From assembly GCF_000517405.1 (NCBI RefSeq), contig NZ_CP006568.1, positions 3,410,001 to 3,474,000 of the forward strand: a DNA stretch of 64,000 nucleotides. Direction: 5' to 3'. The stretch is from Candidatus Sodalis pierantonius str. SOPE. Its GTDB lineage: Bacteria > Pseudomonadota > Gammaproteobacteria > Enterobacterales > Enterobacteriaceae. The position numbers and the translations under genes are program-made. Shown here piece by piece: positions 59,906 to 64,000 of the stretch (the first letter of the stretch is position 1; every line of letters begins with the position of its first letter). The notes under the pieces were generated by a model. The model was not told the DNA's origin. It saw only the letters and a list, made by a program, of their open reading frames with translations, and made no database searches.

Positions 59906-60364
59906 TCAATCCCGGACATGCAGAGACGAAGGCGGCAGCGCCACCTGCAGAATCACCAGCTGATTATTGTGCGTTTCATGTGTATGACGCGCCAGATAAC
60001 GCGCGCAAAGAAAACCGGCTACGCCGCCCGCCACGCCGCCGCACGCGGCGGCCGGATCGGTACCCAGTGTGCCCTGCATGATAGCCGCGCCGCCGATAAG
60101 TCCCAGCAGCGGCAGCATATACACCAGAAATGCGGAGCGCAGCAGACTACCCTCAGTGATGCCGACTTCGACGCGCTGTCCCGGCACCAGCAGCAGCGTG
60201 CTGGCCACCTCTAGATGATGCTGCGTTTCGGGCGCGAGTTTATTCAGAATGCGGGTACCGCAGGATTGCTTGGCATGGCAGCCACCGCAGCCCGCGCGCT
60301 GTTCGCAGCGCACTTGCGCAACACCATGCTGCCAAGTAACGACGGTGGCCCATTCTCTCATCAT
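59906..60364 (-). CDS. rseC: Sigma-E regulator RseC / SoxR-reducing protein
   Basis: 152-residue inner-membrane protein. The N-terminal cysteine cluster 'CEQRAGCGGCHAKQSCGTRI' and two spans ('AFLVYMLPLLGLIGGAAIMQ', 'GGVAGGVAGFLCARYLA') are typical. It is linked to sigma-E control and SoxR reduction. Start ATG 60364 (or 60361) overlaps the rseB stop. Intact. Confidence 0.93.
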   Translation of the reverse strand: MMREWATVVTWQHGVAQVRCEQRAGCGGCHAKQSCGTRILNKLAPETQHHLEVASTLLLVPGQRVEVGITEGSLLRSAFLVYMLPLLGLIGGAAIMQGTLGTDPAAACGGVAGGVAGFLCARYLARHTHETHNNQLVILQVALPPSSLHVRD

Positions 60365-61317
60365 GACTGAGCTTTGAACACAACGGCGTCGGCGATGCGT
60401 TTCGCGGTAACTGGGGGCAGTTCGCCTACCACGGTAATTTCCCGGCTGCCGCGGTGTTCGGTATGAATGGTGCGCCGCCCGGTGCGAATGAGGCGCTCCC
60501 CATTGCCGGTGGTCGCCTGGCCGACGTTGACGGAGAAGCTGAACAATCCATCGGTGTACAGCCTGGCCTCAATCGGTTCATTGATGCCCGGCAGCGTGCG
60601 CCGGCTGCGGGAGGCCTCGGTCACGCCCGCCGGCAACCAGTTTACGGACCAGTCGAAATCCGCGGTCGTTGACACCGGCAACGCCAATTGGGGAGGCAAA
60701 GTGACCTTCTCCAAACCGGCCATGGTGTTTTCGACCTGCTTATCGGCGTTGAAGGCGATAACGCGGAACTGTTCCAGCGCTTCGCCATCGCGATCCAGCA
60801 GATCGACACGCAGCGGCAATTTGGTCGTGGTATCAATCCAGACGATATAGCTAAATCGGGTGCCGTCGCGGGCGACGACCCGCACGACCTCGCACAGGCG
60901 ATCGGCGATGCGGGCGCGGCCTACGGAAATAAAATCGTAGAAGTGCGCCAAGCGCTCAAAGTTCGCGTAGACAATAGAGGGAAGAGAATCGACGATATGA
61001 TCACCAAGCAGGGTAAACGGCTCCAGCCTGGGCTCAAAGTAACTGATTTCACCGTTGCGCTGGACTATCTCGCGGCGTGGGCCGTCCATTTGCAGAAGCT
61101 GCGCCAGCCGTTGCTTATCGATAACCACATGGCGATAGCACAGCGAATCAACGCCCAGCTTGCTAACCAGCACGTATGCATATTCATAGTCCAGCGTCTG
61201 GCTGGCCTGACTCATTTGCGCGAGCAACGCCCCGGATGTGGTCGTCTGAGCCGGAGCGTGAATGGAATAGAGCAGGCTGCCCGTCAACAAACACACGGCA
61301 TACCAAATTTGCTTCAT
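60361..61317 (-). CDS. rseB: Sigma-E regulatory protein RseB
   Basis: 318 residues with a signal peptide ('QIWYAVCLLTGSLLYSIHAPAQ'). A periplasmic lipoprotein/lipid sensor that protects RseA from DegS cleavage. 'QLLQMDGPRREIVQRNGEIS' and 'DFISVGRARIADRLCEVVRV' are highly conserved. Its ATG shares one base with the rseA stop (TAATG). Intact. Confidence 0.95.
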   Translation of the reverse strand: MKQIWYAVCLLTGSLLYSIHAPAQTTTSGALLAQMSQASQTLDYEYAYVLVSKLGVDSLCYRHVVIDKQRLAQLLQMDGPRREIVQRNGEISYFEPRLEPFTLLGDHIVDSLPSIVYANFERLAHFYDFISVGRARIADRLCEVVRVVARDGTRFSYIVWIDTTTKLPLRVDLLDRDGEALEQFRVIAFNADKQVENTMAGLEKVTLPPQLALPVSTTADFDWSVNWLPAGVTEASRSRRTLPGINEPIEARLYTDGLFSFSVNVGQATTGNGERLIRTGRRTIHTEHRGSREITVVGELPPVTAKRIADAVVFKAQS

Positions 61318-62012
61318 TACTGCGGCTGTATTCCTAATGATTGCGTACCCGGCACCTGGACGGTGGCCTGCTGCGCGTCTTGCTGATCAAACTGCAGCGT
61401 ATCGGCATGCAGGCGGAGATGTAGTTCATAATCCTGCAAAATAGCGTTGATGCGCCTGCGCTGTTCCTGCACCTGCATCTGCTGATTGCCGTTATCCACC
61501 CTGGCGCTGTTGGCCGACGGGACGCCCAGGCTGACCGGGGACGCCTGGCCCATCATCGGCAGCGTGTTGAACACCGGATTTTCCGGCTGGCTGCTGTCTT
61601 GACCGACGCCCTGCTGCGTATTGTAATGCTGCACGCCGACGATGACCGCCAGCGAGACACAGGCCGCGACGCCGATCTGGGTAAGGTGCGACGCGATGCC
61701 GAATTGGGCGATGCGCGCCGTAAACGGACGGGCTCTGCGCCAGAACGGGGACTTCTGCCAGGTTTCCGGCGCCGGCTGCGACTCTTTCACGGTCTGCGGC
61801 GCGATACGCACCGGTTCCTCGGCAATGGCGGCGGCCACGCGATCGGCAATGTCGAGATGGAGGACTTCGCCCGCGTCACCGCAAATAACGTCACGAATGA
61901 GGTGATACCGTTGCCAGCTTTGCTGCAACTTAACATCCCTGGACAAATCGTTGAACAGTTCGCTGTCGAACGGTTCCCCATCCATCAGAGCGGAAAGCTT
62001 TTCATTGTGCAT
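61317..62012 (-). CDS. rseA: Anti-sigma-E factor RseA
   Basis: 231 residues. The cytoplasmic N-terminus 'MHNEKLSALMDGEPFDSELF' binds sigma-E; one span ('GVAACVSLAVIVGVQHY') then a periplasmic part. I start at ATG 62012 because AGGAGAAGGTACCCAGGT precedes it. It is intact although rpoE, its target, is frameshifted. Confidence 0.93.
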   Translation of the reverse strand: MHNEKLSALMDGEPFDSELFNDLSRDVKLQQSWQRYHLIRDVICGDAGEVLHLDIADRVAAAIAEEPVRIAPQTVKESQPAPETWQKSPFWRRARPFTARIAQFGIASHLTQIGVAACVSLAVIVGVQHYNTQQGVGQDSSQPENPVFNTLPMMGQASPVSLGVPSANSARVDNGNQQMQVQEQRRRINAILQDYELHLRLHADTLQFDQQDAQQATVQVPGTQSLGIQPQ

Positions 62013-62040
62013 ACCTGGGTACCTTCTCCTGCCACCGTCG

Positions 62041-62621
62041 TTAACGCTGAATAAGCGGTTGAATTTTATTGTCAATTGCTTCGCGCGCACGGAATATTCG
62101 TGAGCGTACCGTTCCTACCGGGCAATCCATGATGGAGGCTATCTCTTCATAGCTCAGGCCATCAAGCTCCCGCAACGTAATCGCCATACGCAAGTCTTCG
62201 GGCAACACCTCGATAGTACGAAACACTATCTGTCGCAACTCCTCAGACAACATTAAATTCTCAGGGTTCGATATTTGTTTTAATGCGCCCGCACTTTCGT
62301 AATTTTCCGCATCGCTGGCGTCCACATCGCATCGCTAGAGGGCGGACGCCGTCCCTGAGCCACTAGGTAATTCTTCGCCGTATTGACGGCGATACGGTAT
62401 AACCAGGTATAGAAAGCGCTGTCGCCGCGAAACGACGCCAGGGCACGGTACGCTTTAATGAACGACTCCTGCACCACGTCCGGCACATCCCCTTGCGGGA
62501 CGTAGCGCGACACGAGGTTCGCCACTTTATGCTGGTAGCGAACGACCAGTAAATTGAACGCTTTCTGGTCGCCTTTCTGGACCTGTTCAACCAGCACCTG
62601 ATCCGTTAACTGCTCGCTCAT
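62041..62621 (-). pseudogene. rpoE: RNA polymerase sigma-E with 5-bp duplication
   Basis: Envelope-stress sigma factor. ATG 62621 (MSEQLTDQVLVEQVQKGDQ) after CCGAGGTA. Region 2 is intact to 'AVNTAKNYLVAQGRRPPSSD'. There GCGAT is repeated in tandem (AGCGATGCGATGTGG, near 62325), shifting the frame. Region 4 follows in the other frame: 'EELRQIVFRTIEVLPEDLRM', 'LDGLSYEEIASIMDCPVGTV'. Removing five bases gives exactly 191 codons, the E. coli length. The stop falls soon after the shift, so only region 2 would be made. Confidence 0.9.
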
Positions 62622-63040
62622 CCGAGGTAATGTCTCCTCAAATTTTTCTCCACGCGCGCAAAAAAAAAATAGTACCGCCAGCTTCTGAACCAATATTACG
62701 AGCAAGCTCGCGATTGGAGTTAATAATAATCATAAAGTTCCGCCACGCCTGGTGTTTTTCTTAAAATAAAGGACGCGGCCACAATAACGCCAGGGCCGCC
62801 GGCCGGGCTGAGCACCAGACTACCATAAATAGGATGGCCGGTACCCGGATTCTCGCGGAACCAAAGCCCCACGCGAAACAGCTGTAATAAATAGTGCAGA
62901 GTAACGTGAATTCGCCATGCTGTCAGTAAACATGAGTAAATAAAACCGCGTCAAAAAGCGGCGATAAGCGGTACAGCCGGGCTGCATTGGGTGGTACCAT
63001 GACCAAACAGTCTTTTCTATCGGAATGCACACCATCCGCT
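62622..63040. other. Divergent promoter region between rpoE and nadB
   Basis: 419 bp with no gene, the same layout as E. coli. A run of nine A residues lies near 62664. The rpoE and nadB promoters are expected here, but I cannot place them with confidence. Confidence 0.6.
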
Positions 63041-64000
63041 ATGCAACCATCAACTGAATACACCACCGATGTCCTGGTCATCGGCAGCGGTGCGGCCGGG
63101 TTATCGCTGGCGCTGCGTCTGGCCGGACACTGCGAGGTCATGGTCCTGAGCAAAGGTCCGTTGGACGAGGGCTCCACGCTGTATGCCCAAGGCGGCATCG
63201 CGGCGGTGTTCGATGAGACCGACAGCGTCGATTCCCACGTGGAAGATACGTTGATAGCCGGCGCCGGCGTCTGCGATCGTGAGGCGGTAGAATTCATCGC
63301 CGGCAACGCCCGCCACTGTGTGCAGTGGCTTATCGATCAGGGCGTGCTGTTCGACACCGAAGCCTCGACGCCGAACGGCGATCGCTACCACCTCACCCGC
63401 GAGGGCGGCCACAGCCACCGCCGCATCCTGCACGCCGCGGACGCGACCGGCAAGGCGGTGGAAACCACATTGGTCAGCAAAGCGGCGGCGCATCCGGGCA
63501 TTCAGATTTTGGAACGCTGCAACGCGGTGGATCTGATTACGTCCAACCGCATCGGGCTGCCGGGTACCCGGCGGGTGGTGGGGGCCTATATCTGGAACCG
63601 CGCCGAAGAGCTGGTGGAACTGTGCCGCGCGCGCGCGGTGGTGCTCGCCACCGGCGGCGCGTCCAAGGTTTATCAATACACCACCAACCCCGATATTTCC
63701 TCCGGCGACGGTATCGCCATGGCCTGGCGGGCCGGCTGCCGGATCGCCAACCTGGAGTTTAATCAGTTCCATCCCACCTGCCTGTTCCACCCCCAGGCAC
63801 GTAATTTCCTGCTGACCGAAGCGCTGCGCGGCGAAGGCGCCTATTTGCGCCGGCCCGACGGCAGCCGCTTCATGCCGGATTTCGACGCCCGCGCCGAACT
63901 GGCGCCGCGAGATATCGTCGCCCGGGCAATCGACCATGAAATGAAGCGGCTGGGCGCCGATTGTATGTACCTCGACATCAGCCATCGGCCGGAGGCGTTT
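63041..64000 (+). CDS. nadB: L-aspartate oxidase, 3' end outside window
   Basis: First enzyme of de novo NAD synthesis: oxidises L-aspartate to iminoaspartate with FAD. ATG 63041 (MQPSTEYTTDVLVIGSGAAG) carries the FAD motif GSGAAG. 'GGIAAVFDETDSVDSHVEDT', 'REGGHSHRRILHAADATGKA', 'GLPGTRRVVGA' and 'FNQFHPTCLFHPQARNFLLT' match NadB. All 320 codons in the window are open. It is divergent from rpoE as in E. coli. Confidence 0.95.
   Translation, partial: MQPSTEYTTDVLVIGSGAAGLSLALRLAGHCEVMVLSKGPLDEGSTLYAQGGIAAVFDETDSVDSHVEDTLIAGAGVCDREAVEFIAGNARHCVQWLIDQGVLFDTEASTPNGDRYHLTREGGHSHRRILHAADATGKAVETTLVSKAAAHPGIQILERCNAVDLITSNRIGLPGTRRVVGAYIWNRAEELVELCRARAVVLATGGASKVYQYTTNPDISSGDGIAMAWRAGCRIANLEFNQFHPTCLFHPQARNFLLTEALRGEGAYLRRPDGSRFMPDFDARAELAPRDIVARAIDHEMKRLGADCMYLDISHRPEAF

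Noticed and set aside
63101..63985. 294-residue minus-strand frame in nadB
   Set aside because: Shadow of the intact nadB frame.

Overview
The window looks like the chromosome of a recently host-restricted gammaproteobacterial symbiont of the Sodalis group. The closest fit from recall is a Sodalis-allied insect endosymbiont such as the rice-weevil symbiont; this is inference, since no search was possible. Three things suggest it. Gene order is enterobacterial: rdgC-mak-sbcC-sbcD-phoB, secF-secD-yajC-tgt-queA-acpH, nadB/rpoE-rseA-rseB-rseC, and arnBCADTEF. About a fifth of the window is near-identical insertion sequence: five full IS903-type (IS5 family) copies plus a remnant, four IS256-type copies, and one IS21-type copy plus a 56-bp end. 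Finally, roughly half of the chromosomal genes are freshly broken, with proteins still easily recognised.

Layout. 1-3950: a tripartite efflux adaptor (partial), its broken outer-membrane partner and a broken P-type ATPase. 3989-10186: IS903, IS256, a broken trehalase and IS903. 10187-14198: truncated kduD, a small HTH protein, a decayed probable sugar-acid enzyme and a broken Gfo/Idh oxidoreductase. 14199-15599: an AT-rich, phage-like islet with a DNA adenine methylase and a truncated acyltransferase. 15600-19589: IS903, an IS903 remnant, a truncated OFA transporter, a 30-bp tandem repeat and a broken Rieske/FAD oxidoreductase. 19783-36527: the aroL-yaiA-(IclR)-ppnP-rdgC-mak-sbcC-sbcD-phoB block. 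Here rdgC is split by three different IS elements with target duplications, sbcC carries four in-frame stops and no indels, and phoB is cut after 12 codons. 38148-45551: secF-secD-yajC-tgt-queA-acpH and an amidase. 45710-49917: IS903, a transporter fragment, a broken ClC channel and a broken iron-type binding protein. 50744-58154: a fully intact arn operon (lipid A L-Ara4N modification). 58301-59876: a PAP2 phosphatase cut by IS256. 59906-64000: rseC-rseB-rseA-rpoE and divergent nadB, with rpoE frameshifted by a 5-bp duplication.

Biology. Maintained functions are lipid A modification, protein export (secF, yajC, most of secD), shikimate and NAD synthesis, and the sigma-E regulators. Functions being lost are recombination control (rdgC, sbcC), phosphate sensing (phoB), queuosine synthesis (tgt and queA, independently), trehalose and fructose use, and efflux. 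IS copies without target duplications sit at synteny breaks, suggesting recombination between copies.

The most unusual pattern is that 14 of 15 in-frame nonsense codons I found inside otherwise continuous frames are TAG. They are spread over ten genes, including a 1240-codon sbcC frame with no indel and tgt. This may simply reflect CAG to TAG decay, but amber read-through should be tested. Frameshifts in two genes essential in E. coli (secD and rpoE) also deserve checking.
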